DNA from: Pleodorina starrii
Taxonomy: Eukaryota; Chlorophyta; Chlorophyceae; Chlamydomonadales; Volvocaceae
DNA length: 64,000 nucleotides
Assembly: GCA_030267565.1 (NCBI GenBank)
Contig: BRXU01000027.1
Span: 1,473,001-1,537,000 of the forward strand
Reading direction: 5' to 3'
The notes beneath the pieces are model-generated. The model had not been told where the DNA came from. It did no database searches and saw only the letters and a list, made by a program, of their open reading frames with translations. Both the position numbers and the translations under genes were made by a program. Below are positions 26,011 through 37,400 of this stretch, piece by piece (the stretch's first letter is position 1; the number at the start of each line of letters is the position of its first letter).

Positions 26011-29000
26011 ATGCTGCTCCCTCTGGGCTCCCTCCTCGCGCTCTCTCTGGCGCTGCTGGCGGCGCTGCCGCTCGACCGCGAGCTGTCGTACGGCTTCACG
26101 CGCAACACCACCGCCACTGCCGCCGCCGCGCCCATCACCCCCGCCGACGGTCTGCCGTACACCCGCCGCAACATCCGCTTCGACAGCCAAGGCACCTCCT
26201 GCGACGCCTGGCTCTACACCCCGCTGACGTCACCACCGCCGCCGCCGCCGTCAGCCGCGACAGCGGCGGCGGCGGCGGCGGCAGCGGCAGGCAGTGCCGC
26301 CGCCGCCGCGTCGACGGCGCGCTTCCCCGTCGTCATTATGGCCCACGGCCTGGGCGCGCAAAAGGAGCTGGGTTTGCACCGATTCGCGGACGCGTTCGGT
26401 CGCGCGGGGCTGGCGGTGTTGGTGTTCGACTACCGGACGTTCGGCGGCAGCGATGGCGAGCCGCGCCATTGGGCCTCGCCGCGGCGGCACCTGGACGACT
26501 GGCGGGCGGCGCTGCGGTTCGTCCAGGTGGGTGGGTGGGGGCGGCCGGTGGGCCCGGCGGGGCGGCGGCCGTGTCGGCGGGGATCGAGGGGAGGCAGGCT
26601 GGGGGACGAGGGGGGGTGAGCGAGATTCAGTGCGGGTGTAGACAAAGAGACACAGCCGCCCTGCAGGGAGCGCTTTGATGGAGGTGGGGGCCACACAACC
26701 GCCTCCCTGCGAGCTGCGACCCCCCCTGGTTACCTTTCCAGTGGCTGTGGCCTCCATCGCCATTGCGATTGCCCAATGCGTTTGCCGTGCCCCGTCGCAA
26801 AGTCAGTAGGTCTGTTGGCGTTTGCGGTCTCCTCCACGTCCGCGTACGTGTATGTGTGTGTATGTGCGCCGGAGCCGCCGGTGCCGGTGGTTCCGGAGGC
26901 GGCACTGGCGCCACCCAGGGCTCGCCAACTCCTCTGGTCTGGAGAGGGATTCCATCGGCCTGCCCACCTCGCCAGTCGTTCTTAGGCTGCCGCCCTGCCG
27001 CCCTGCTGTGCTGCTGTGCTGCTGTGCTGCCGCGTGCTTGACACCCCGCCGCAGTCCGGTGCGCTGGGACCGGAGTACGACACGGAAAAGGTACGACACG
27101 ATCAGTTGGGACGAGCAGTGGCTGCAGTTGGGCAGCAGTAAGCGCTGTTGTACTGAACTCAAACTCACTCACAGGCTCAATATGCCCCCGTAAGCCCCGG
27201 CCCCGACCTGCCCCGGGCTGCCCGCCCGGGAGGGAGGGAGGGTGTGTTCCGGCCAGGTGCCTATAGGAGAGAGACGCGCTCCTGGCCAGCCCCGCCTTGT
27301 TTTTTTGTACGCGCGCATTTTTACGCGCGCGCACTGAAGGCCGAATGCGTGGTCGATCGCGTGTTTATGTGTGTGTGTGTTTCTCTCGCGCTCTCTGCTG
27401 CGACTGGCGCTGCCGCAGGTGGCGCTTTGGGGAACCTCCTACGCGGGGGGTCACGTGTTGGTGGTGGCTTCGGAGCAGCCCCAGGGCAGCCTGGCGGGAG
27501 TCGTATCCATGGTACGGCAGGGTTTGGGGGTGGGGCGGGGGCGCGCGGGGCCCGGGAGTGGCCCAAAGCCGGGGTCCGAAGCCCGTGTACCGGAGGACTG
27601 GTGTTGCTACTCTTTCAAGTGCAGCCACAAAAGCAGTGGAAGGTGTGGGGCGAGGCGAAGGGGTGAGGTGGGGCGAGGCGAGGCGATGAGGCGCGACACA
27701 GCGAGGCTGTACCGAGGCTGTACCGAGGCTGTACCGAGGCTGTGAGGCTAACTTGCAGCGCCGCACGGGGGTGGTGGTGGTGGCGCCCGCGAGCGCGCGC
27801 GGCCGCCGTTGCACGCTCGGCACTCATCACCACCCGCCTCCCCTCCACCCGCCTCCCCTCCACCCGCCCCTCCTGGCCTGATTGCTGGCTGCTGGTTGCT
27901 GGTTGCCGGTTGCTGGTCATATTTGCCACCACCTGCCCTCCTCCCCTCCCCTTCCCTCTTGTCCTGGTTGCTGGTGGTGACTGCTTCAGATCCCCCATTT
28001 GGACGGAGTGGAGGCCAGCAAGGCCAGCGTCCGGCGGCGCGGTCTGCCCGGTTCCCTTCGACTGTTGGCCGCCGGGCTGCACGACCGACTGCGCGCCGCC
28101 GCCGCCGACCTCCTCGCCCGGCTCGCCGACGCCGCCGACGCGCCGCCAGACGCTGCCGCAGCGCCGGCCGCCACCTCAGCGGCTCCTCCTCCGCCGCCGG
28201 GCGACGGGCTGGAGAGTCTGCTGCTGGCGGCGGGGCGGCGGCTGGCGGCGCTGGCGGCGCCGCTGGCGGCGCGGCTGGGCGGCTGGCTGGGTCCTCGGCT
28301 TCAGCCCGCCTACATCAAGACTGTGGGGCTGGAGGACGAGATGGCGCTGATGCAGCTCAATGGGGAGCAACTGAAGGCGTACTACTCCAAGCACCCGGCT
28401 GTGTATGAGGTGAGGACGGGCGGAGGGGGAGGGGGAGGGCTGCAGGCGGGGGCGTGTTTGGGGGTGTGGTTGGAGGAACTCAAAGGTTGGGGCTAATGGA
28501 GCTGGGGAGAGGGTGGGGTAGAGTCCCCCCCCCCCCACACACACCCGCCAATCACACGCACCCCGCACCCTGCACCCGTCACCCTGCCCTCAGGGCGGCT
28601 GGCGGCCCGTCGTACTTGCGCGCTTCACGCTGGAGACGTCGTCGTACAGCCCCATCAAGTCCGTCCCACGGGTCATCGCGCCCGTGCTGTTCGTGTCGGC
28701 GCTGCACGACAAGCTCTGCCCGCCGGAGCTGGTCCGCAAGGCGGCGGCCCTGCTGCCGGGGGCGTCTGCCGAAAACGACGCCGGCGGCAACAGCAGCATG
28801 AGGGCCGAGGGCGGCGGCGGCGGCGGCGGCAGTGAGCTGTTGGAGTTGGAGTGCACGCACTTTGAAGCGTATCGAGGAGAGCACCTGGCGACGGCGACGG
28901 AGGCCATGGTCAGGTTCTTGCGCCGGAACATGCTGCCGGCGGCGGCGGCGGAGTCGCCGCCAGCGGCGGCGGCGCCCGCGGAAGCGGCGCCGGCAGCGGC

Positions 29001-29310
29001 GGCGCCGGAGCTGGCGGAGGGCGCGGAAGGCGCTGCGGGGGCGGTGGTGCTCGGAGAGGCGGTCGTGGAGGGGGGGGCGCCGCCACCGCCGGCGGCCGCG
29101 GAGGCGGCGGAGGCGGCGGAGGAGCGGGGAGATGGGGTGGACGTAACGGCGGGCGCGCCTGCGGCTTTCGAGGGGGCGGAGGCGGCGGAGGTGGCGGCAG
29201 CGGCGACGGAGGGGCACGCGGTTGAGGACCACCGCCTAGGCTTGCGTCAGAGCGGGGGACAGGGGGATGGAAAACGGCGCCCGGCGGCACATGCGGGGAA
29301 CAGGCGTTAG
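26011..29310 (+). CDS. Alpha/beta hydrolase family protein with N-terminal signal/anchor
   Basis: Hydrolase of unknown substrate. Five exons join in frame to 593 residues: 26011-26526, 27055-27090, 27419-27511, 27990-28409, 28594-29310. The start MLLPLGSLLALSLALLAALPL is a signal peptide or membrane anchor. Core motifs: VVIMAHGLGAQKE (oxyanion region), VLVFDYRTFGGSDGEP, the nucleophile elbow VALWGTSYAGGH, LFVSALHDKLCPPE with the acid residue, and ECTHFEAYRGE with the catalytic His. The triad is therefore complete, although the elbow is GxSxA, not GxSxG. Exon 2 is only 12 codons. Two long Ala/Gly/Pro-rich inserts (around residues 75-100 and 240-290) and an Ala/Glu-rich tail of about 130 residues make it about twice the length of small bacterial relatives. 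It resembles the bacterial group reading HFDPYVGE near the His; the function is not assigned. Confidence 0.88.
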
Positions 29311-29621
29311 GCGGGGTGTGAAGTAACACGAATTCGGGGGGCAGCCGGGGTGCGGGCATGTTATCGGGTCTCGCACAGACCTGCAGCGCTGGCAGTGCGT
29401 TTTACGGCGCTGTGCTAGCCTGGTGCTGGTGCTGCTGCTGCTGCTGGTGCGGGTGTGGACACCAGCCGTGCTGGGCGCGGTGCAGCTTGTAGCCACCGAC
29501 CCGTGGGTCGGTGCGTCGTCCATCGCACCTCGGCGGTGCCCACCGCTTGCATGATCTCGCGCCGGCCTCGCGGGCTTGCGGGCCCCTTCCGGAGGGGATG
29601 GACCCTTTCGTTGGGGGGGGG

Positions 29622-29647
29622 GGTATCCACGTATAGGCCGGAGCCGG
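29622..29647 (+). repeat. Interspersed motif, copy D (downstream of hydrolase)
   Basis: Reads GGTATCCACGTATAG then GCCGGAGCCGG; the last part of the unit is missing. Flanked by G-runs. Confidence 0.75.
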
Positions 29648-31704
29648 GGGGGGGGCGCTGTCCAGCAGGTGGGTGGTGTGGTGCGGTGCGGTGGCAGGGG
29701 CTGGCTCGCTGGCTCGCCTGGCAGCCGCGCGCATGGACGCGTGTGGACAGCTCACGGCGGCGGAAGGGGCCTCGCGGCATCACATCGCCTACGGCCGTTC
29801 ACTGCCTGAGATCGGCCCAACCCCCTGCGGGCGAAGCAGGGGGGCGGCGCTGGGCGGCTGGCTGCCCTTCCTCTACCTGCCGACAGCCGTTGACGACCAT
29901 TCTTGATTTGACGTCAACGGCTATCCACTGCCGGTACTACGCTACCGGATTCTGTCGGCGGGTGCATTGAGTGGGGACTGGCGACTGACCGCGCGGCCTT
30001 CTTCACCCTCCTCGTTCGGGGCAAGGACCCAGCCCTGCTGGACCCCAACAGCAGTCAAACAGACAAGGAGCGGGCCACAACAGCGCCAGCCGGTTCGGGC
30101 GTACTACTTTACACATGCTCTCCGACCCGCCTGAGAAGCACCACGCAGCCACGCCAATTGTTTTTGTATTGATTCGCCAACACACACGCGCGGCAACATG
30201 GCAAGTGCGTTACCAAACAAAGAACAAAACAAAACAACCAGTGCTCAGTTCAATCCGGGTTCGTTCGATTAAGTCAATACACCAGAGCCGCGAGGCGCCC
30301 GCACCCCGACTAGGCGGTTGGCCAGAGCACAATGGGGGGGGGGTGAGAGTTCGGGCATATGCCCCCGCCCCGTGGCCTGGTCGGGAGGAGCCCCAGGGGG
30401 CGAGGCCGAGCTCCGCCTGGGGGGTGGGGCAGGTCGGCCTCCTGCCCCTGTCCCCCCACTCTCCCGCCAACAGCCCCGAAGACGATCTCCGGGAACACGA
30501 CCGACGCGCCGCCGCCTGCTTCTCTGTACCTTTCCAGCCCCATGCAGCGCCGCAATTGCAGCGCCGCGTCAACCGCCCCCACGCCGCGAGACAAAGCAGC
30601 CAGAGCGCCCCTTGCCCCTGTCCACCCTCTCCCCCTTTCCCGCCTTCATCGATGGCCTGCTGCGCCAAAATGCGCACCACGACACGCGGGCAAAGCTCCG
30701 TTCCTGCCATGCGGAGACGTCAGCTGCCCGCCCACCCCTCCCGGCCCTCACCCACCTATGCCCACGCGCCTAGCTGACCCACACGAGGGAGCGGCCCCCC
30801 GCCGCGAGAGGGCGGCACACGGCACTGCGCAGGTTCCAACCGCGTAGGCAGCGCGGCGCCGCCTCCACCACCCGCCCGCCCGCCCGACCGGATGCCAACG
30901 CGCGCACGGCTGCCCGCCGCAGCCCCCCAGGGTCCCGCACCGCCGCCGCTAGTTGCAGTCTCTTACAACCTAGTCAGCGGCCCCAGCCCCCCGACCCCCG
31001 ATGTGGATTTGATAATTACCCAATGTAAGGTGAAGAAGAGTCTTGCCGGCACGCGGCATATGCGATGTTCTGGGCGTGTGACCCATCTACCCAACAACCA
31101 ACCGCCATGCCCCCCATGCGTTGCAACTTGCAAGTGATCGCGCCCCCACCCCACCCCACCTACCCCGGGGGCAATGCGCCGATCCCCAAGCCAACCCAAG
31201 AGCCCCTGACTCATGAGCCGCTGCCGGGGCGAAAGCTCAAAGGAGGCGGCATCGATCGCACAGACGCCTGACCGAAGCGCCAGGGCCCCTCAACCTCCCC
31301 CTGGAGGCGAGAGCCCCCCTCGGTAGTTGCATCACACCCACCCACCCACCAAAACAACGATCCCAGCCTCGCGCACCGCTTCGCCGCCTGGTATCGCGCG
31401 CGCGCGCCTGCGGGTCCGGTTTCATTTCGTCCAGCTCCAAACCTGCCGTACCGCCCAAAGCCACGTCGGAACTAAACCCACAGGCGCGGCAGCCAACATT
31501 AGTTGAGGGGATTCAGGGGAGTTGGGCTGGGCACCTGCCTGGTGGTCGCTGCCGGGTGTAGGGGGCGCCACCCGCAGGATCATCGCCGGCGAGACCACAA
31601 CAGTCACGATAGCAGGCCGCTCCTCCTCCTCCTCCTCCTCCCATCCCCCGAACACAACGCACGCCCATCCCTTTCCGTCCTAATACACAACGCCTCTGCG
31701 CGCT

Positions 31705-32088
31705 TTAGGCGCTGAAATACAGCACGCGGCCCCGCTCCATATGCGTTGACAGCCGCTGCCGCTGCATTTCTCCCCGCAGCAGCAGGCGATAGGCGGCAGG
31801 CTCCTCGGGCAGGCACTGGCAACACGCGACGGACACAACGCCGCGGCAGGGCGGCACCGCCGCCGCATCCCACCGCCCAGATTGGGTGCCCATTCCATCC
31901 CAGCCGGCCGAGACTCAAAAGCACTGAACATCAAGCCAGCAACCACGCGCCGCAGCGGCCAATGCTATAACCAAGACCTGGCTGGGAACGCGGCTGCCCG
32001 AGCCGCACCGCCGCCAACTCCCCTCCCGGGAATTTCTCCGCCTCCTCGACTGCGGTCTCCAACAGTGTCAAGAGTGCGCTTCGAGATC
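31705..32088 (-). CDS. Possible 3' exons of an unrecognised minus-strand gene
   Basis: Weak candidate. Two pieces join in frame: 32088-32009 (reads LLTLLETAVEEAEKFPGGEL) and about 31827-31705 (reads CLPEEPAAYRLLLRGEMQRQ and ends VLYFSA, TAA), with CAG acceptors before both and a GTGCGG donor. Codon choice (GAG, CTG, GCC, CGC) is like that of the real genes, and a minus-strand TGTAA lies 740 bases further on. I recognise no family and could not find upstream exons. It may be the end of a real gene or chance. Confidence 0.22.
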
Positions 32089-33756
32089 CTGATATAGACC
32101 CAAACGGGCGCAGCAGCACCCGCCTCACCGGCCGCGCCCCACCGGCGTGGAGCCCCGGAGCCAAGATAAGCCAAGCGCCAAGGGCGGCTCCAGGTCCGGG
32201 GCCTCCTCACGGAGAGGGCCGACAAAGGAGGCAGCCGGGAGGGCCGCCGACAACATTCACCGCCCAGATCCAGGTTCTAATCCTTCTCTCGACCTGACTC
32301 TCATGGCCTTCCCCTGCAAATTTTATGCACAAATGGTTCCTGGCGCTGGGCCTCCCTCCCAAGAGCAGCCGCAAGGTACCTGCACCACAGACGGCCTCCT
32401 CGTCCTCCTCCGCCACCTCGTCCTCCTCCTCTCCTCCTCCCCCTGCCCATTATCTCGTTCTTTCGACTGCTTCTCCTTTTCCCTTCTGGAACCTTCTCTT
32501 GCCCCTTTCCAATAAATAGGCGCCCAAACGATTGCGCCGCCTGAGCAGTGCCGGTAATCAAACAACCGAGCGCGCACCTCCTGCTCCTGCCCCGCATCTG
32601 CCTTTCCCCCCTTCCCGGTATCATCGTCAACCCCTTTATGGGACACCCTTGGGGAGGCGCGCGCCTCGAGCAGTGTCCCGCCGGCCGCCACCTCCCGCAG
32701 AAGCCAAACCCGCGGAGGCAGCCATCAACTACCGACGTCAATTTCAGGCACTGGCAAAGCTCAAAACGCACACACATGCGGGGCGCGCACATTTCAGCCC
32801 CCTCGCGCCCTCAGCGCCCGACAGAAGCGAAACCGGCCCGTTCCCATGTGAGCAGTGAGGTAGAGCCGGGCCCTATGGTTAAACAACTCTTTTGCCTCAC
32901 TTTCCGTACGCCCCAAACCCCCCCAGTCTCGCTGTGTCGCGGGGCTAATGCGTGACGGATACAGTATTTATATATAAGGAATCACGTCATGTGGATAACC
33001 CCTCCAGCAGCGATAGTCACGGCCGCATTAGCAACAGCGCATCAGCACAAGGAGTAACAGCCTAATAGCAGCAGCAGCAGCAATATAAGTGGCAAGGCGT
33101 TCATGGCCGCAAGCCACTGCCGGGTGAAAAGCCCCGTTACGGGGGCGTGGCGGCGCTGGGGCTGTGGAAGAAAGCGCCCCCGCTCGCCCGCCCGCCCGCC
33201 AAGCCGCCGCAGCAAGCGGCCGCCAAGAGCGCGGCAGCAACCAACGGCGCGCGCGTGTGCGCAGATGCACGCGAAGAGTCCAGGAAAGCCAACGAGACCA
33301 ACAGATGCAGCTGCGGTACAGTGCGGCGCGGAGGGGGGGAGCCACGACCTCGGGCGCCGCTAGGCGGTGCGAAGAGCGGGGACGGCGGGCGTGGCCTGGT
33401 CGGGCAAGCAGAACGGACACGGTACCTGTGCACATACACACACACACCCTGCCACTCCCCGCGCGCCAGTGCCCACGACGTGCCGAGCCCTGAAACCCGA
33501 GCCCCGAACCCCGAGCAACAAGCACAAATGCCACCAAGCAAGGGGGCAATGCACAGTGCGTACGCTTCCAGCACGTAATCACCACAACAAATGCACGCAC
33601 GCATGCACGCCGTCGTTCGTCACATCAGCGGGCGCAAGACCGTGATGGCGGCGGTCAAGATTTGAGCGGTCAAGGGTCAAACACGCGGGGCTTCGACCTG
33701 GCCTGGCATCGCCTCGCGCGGCTTGGCCTCTGGACCGGCTCCCTTTCTCACTGTAC

Positions 33757-33850
33757 CTGGTCGATCCGACCCCGATCCGATCCGATACGACCCAACCTGT
33801 TCTGATTCGATCCGATCCGGTTCGATCCGATCTTTATCCCATCCGACTTA
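33757..33850. repeat. Degenerate GATCCGATCC-type tandem repeat
   Basis: About ten imperfect units of GATCCGAT / GATTCGAT / GATACGAC. Lower in GC than its surroundings. Similar GGATCC-type imperfect repeats are at 11028-11082 in an NHX intron. Confidence 0.7.
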
Positions 33851-33900
33851 TACCTGATATCCGACGTGTTCTGATCTGACCCAGGTAGCAGTGCAGGGGG

Positions 33901-33951
33901 AGGACGGAGGGGGGGAGGGAGGGAGGGAGGGAGGGAGGGAGGGAGGGAGGG
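33901..33951. repeat. (GGGA)n simple repeat
   Basis: Around a dozen GGGA units flanked by G-rich sequence, between genes. Confidence 0.85.
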
Positions 33952-34458
33952 CCGCGGACGGCGGCACAGCACGGCCCGCACTTACGCGACAAGTGCGCCA
34001 GCGCACTGCGGCCGCCCGCCCGCCGCCCCACCCGCCAGCCGCCCCACCCGCAGGGAAACGCATCCATGCCCCACCACATCACCACCCCACACCACCAGAC
34101 ACCACGATGCTCAAGCGCACGAAGCTCACGTGTCCTCCTCCCCCCCCCGGGAGATCGTGAGAGGTGATTCCAATCCGCATCGCGGCCGCCTGCGGGCCTC
34201 GGAGGAGCGGCGTCGCTCCCTGTTGTGTTGTGGGTGCAACCGAGCAAGGCGATGCGGGGCCACTCCCCCGCGTTGGGGGGGGTGTCCCCCCGTCACCACC
34301 GCCGCCGCCACCACCGCCGCCGCCGCCACCGCCGAATGCCCCGATCATTCCAGCGAAGTTCGTGGCGGAGGGCTGCTGCTCGACAAACGGATGAGGCGGA
34401 CTGCCGGACGGGCGCGGAGGGCGGGGCGGGGCGGGCGGGCAGGCGGCCGGACGGCCCA

Positions 34459-37400
34459 TCAGAGGTACACCTTGAGCCGCCTCTCGGCGTCCTCGTCCTC
34501 CTCGGCAGCGTGTCCGGCCCACACGTACTGAGGGATCGGGTGTCAGGAGTTGTATGAGGGCAATGTCAGGGTTGGAGTGGGGGAGGGAGGGACTGAGGGA
34601 AATGAAGATGGAGGCGGCCCAGGACCCAAGACCCCGGGGAAGGGAGGGGACAGTGGGGCGAGAGCAGGGTAAGGGCGGGGGCGAGGGAGGGGGAGGGGCG
34701 CGGACATGTAGGACGGGCGGTATGGGTGGCGGTTGAAAGTTCCGCTGCACGAGAGGGCAAGGACGCTACGCGCCAGCCCAGCCTGCCCCCAAACCCTCAC
34801 ACCAGCCCGCGCATCCCTCCACCTCCCTCCCACCGCGACCAGCTCCTGCCCTCACTCCCCTCCAGGTGCCCTGTCCACCCCATGTCATCCCAACACCTTC
34901 CCCCGCTCTTCCCTGCCCCCCCCCTTCCCGTTCCCTCTCCCTCCCCCCTCTCCGCATCCCAGCCAGTCCGTATGTCCACTCCGTATGTCAGCTACCGTAC
35001 TCCGGTAGCCTCTTCCCCCTGTCTTTCTCCCTCCCTCAGTCTCCTCCTTTCTTGTTCCCTCAAGTCTCCTCCTGTCCTTCTGTTCCCTCTCCACGTCCCC
35101 TCTTCCGGCCCCCCCACCCAGCTCTCTCACCGTTTCAAGCAGCCCCTTGCCCTTGACCTGCACCCCCCCGGTGGCCACCCACGCCTCGTTGTCCAGCAGC
35201 GCCCGGGTGTCGGCGCTGACGTGGATGGCTCCAGGGGGGCAGGTGCTCTCCATGCGGCTGGCGGTGTTGCTGCACGACACACGCATACACAACACAACAC
35301 GCGAAACACACGCACGCGAGACACGCAAACACGGGAGGCGGGGCGGGAGAAAAGCGGGTAGGGAAGGTTGACGGGGGCGGGTGCTCACAGGCGGTGACGA
35401 CAAGGTTTGGACTCGAGGGTGCGGCCGTGGGAGTGAAAAGAACAAGAGCCGCAGGGAGGTAGCCGAGGCAGGGCGGGGTGCAAGGTCAAGGGGGTGGGGG
35501 CTGGGGCACGGCAGGGGGACAGCAAGGGGAGCCGCCCATGGAGGAGAGAGGACGCAGCGTGGCTGGTTGCATGGTGATGGTGGGGGGGGGGAGGCGGATG
35601 GCGGGAAGGTGACTTTGACACCTTCGTCAACAAAGCAATGATGGGCGGGAGGAAAAGGACCTTAAGGAGAGAACAAATTCCGGTCGGCGAGCCCGGAAGC
35701 CCGGAAGCACGGAAGGAGAACTCGCCGCTTGCAGCAGCCCTCCGGCCCCTGCCCGTGTGCGCCAAACCTATCCATCCGGACTGTCCCATTTCACACCCTC
35801 ATTCCCTCCGAGGCCAGCGGACGGCCGCCCCTGCCCACCGCGCTGTGCGTTTATGAGCGTTCAGCCTCCATTCTACCCCCGCGCTAACCCCTCGCGCCCT
35901 CAACCCCATCCCCCCCCAGTCCCCCTGCTCACACAGTGTCTCCAAAGAGGCAGAAGCGGGGCATCTTGTCGCCCACAATGCCGCTCATGACGGGGCCCGA
36001 GTGCAGACCTGCAGGGGGCACCAGTGCGGGCGCAGTGTCAAGCAGGGCGAGAGACCGCAGCGGTGGTAGGGAGGCCACGTTGGACAACGGACCCGCCTGG
36101 ACCCAGCGATACAGCGATGGGGGCGCCGACACAACCGCGCGCACGTTGGGTCGCTGTGTTGGCTTCGACAGCTAGTCGTGGCCCCAGACACGGGTCACTG
36201 GCGGGACTCGCCCTTCCTCCCCTCCTGCAAGCAAGCTGTAACAGCCAGTTCCTTCAGCCCGGGCCATCCACCCCGGGCCCTCTGACCCAGGCCGACGTGC
36301 ACTGAAGCACCCACCCACAGTCAGTGAGCTAGTCCCTGGACACCGACCCGCTTCACTCACTCACCCACTCGCAGCTGCACGGGCTCCCCACTGGTGGGCA
36401 GGACCACCTCAGATGCCTCCCGCATGATGGCCTGAGGGGCGGGGGGGCGGGGAGTGATATGCTCTTTTGAATATGCTCCCCTGAGGGGAGGGGGGGCCGG
36501 AGGCCGGCGTGGCAAACCGATTGGGGGACGGCCAGGGGACAGGAAAGAGAAACGACACCGCGGCGGAGCGGAGGGGCGTAGGCGACCGAGAACCCAGGGG
36601 ACGGGACGGGACGGGAGAGAAAGGCTGGCATGGAGTAAGATGTCCGGCGGCGAAAGCCCCGCTCCATCCACGCCCGCCCGGGGGCTGACTCCCGCCTCCA
36701 TCCCCGCACTGACAGCCCTGCCTCGATGCCCAACCCCGCAGTCGCGCACCGCACCGCACCGCACCGTGCCGCGCCGCACCGCGCCGTGCCGCGCCGCAAC
36801 CACCCTTGGCTCATCCCATCGCACCGCACCGCCCCGCGGCACGCCCTGCCCCTACCTTTGCAAAGCTCATGACTCGCACCGCATGCAGTGCGTCCTCGCT
36901 GCCGTCCCCAATGACGCTCTTGTTGCCCTCCACATCGGTGCGCACCAGGCCCCCAGCCACCATGTAGCAGTCTGGACACGGGGACCGAGTCCGCCGGGAA
37001 GGACGGAGTCACGGGAGGGGAGGGGAGGAGAGAGGGGAAGGGGGATAAGAGGGGGGGAGCGGGAAGGGGGGCTGGGACACAGGCGTGCCCGTGGGGCAGG
37101 AGCTCGCATGCTGCTGCTGCTGGAAGCTGCTGCTGCTGCTGCTGGCAGGCTGCTGCTGGCAGGCTGGCAGGATGCGCCCAGGATGCGGCAGTCTGGAGCG
37201 CACAAAGGCTCTCAATCCAACTCTCCCGTCACCGAAGCCTGGGAAACTCCCCATCCTCGCGACGCGCCTCCGCTGCACAGTGCAAGAACCCCCCACCCCA
37301 CCCCACTCCACCCCCAGACAGCGACCGCAAGCAGTGAGGCCGAGACGGTTGCGGCGCGCGGACCCGGGGTTAGCCCGGCAGCCACAGCCACAGCCACCCC

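Larger units (their letters stand above)
29311..34458. other. 5.1 kb region between hydrolase (+) and guanylyl cyclase (-) genes
   Basis: Mostly without supported genes. It should hold the 3' ends of both neighbours. Minus-strand TGTAA occurs at 30109-30113 and 30963-30967, plus-strand TGTAA at 31024-31028. A copy of the interspersed motif is at 29622-29647, a GATCC-rich stretch at 33757-33850 and a GGGA run at 33905-33950. A possible minus-strand fragment at 31705-32088 is listed separately. Many open frames exist only because stop codons are rare in such GC-rich DNA. Confidence 0.4.

Noticed and set aside
30310..30710. Minus-strand stretches such as ERYREAGGGASVVFPEIVFG, reminiscent of the isocitrate lyase/PEP mutase family
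   Set aside because: Expected flanking motifs are absent on both sides, borders do not join, and codon choice (AGA, GAA, GCA) differs from real genes here.
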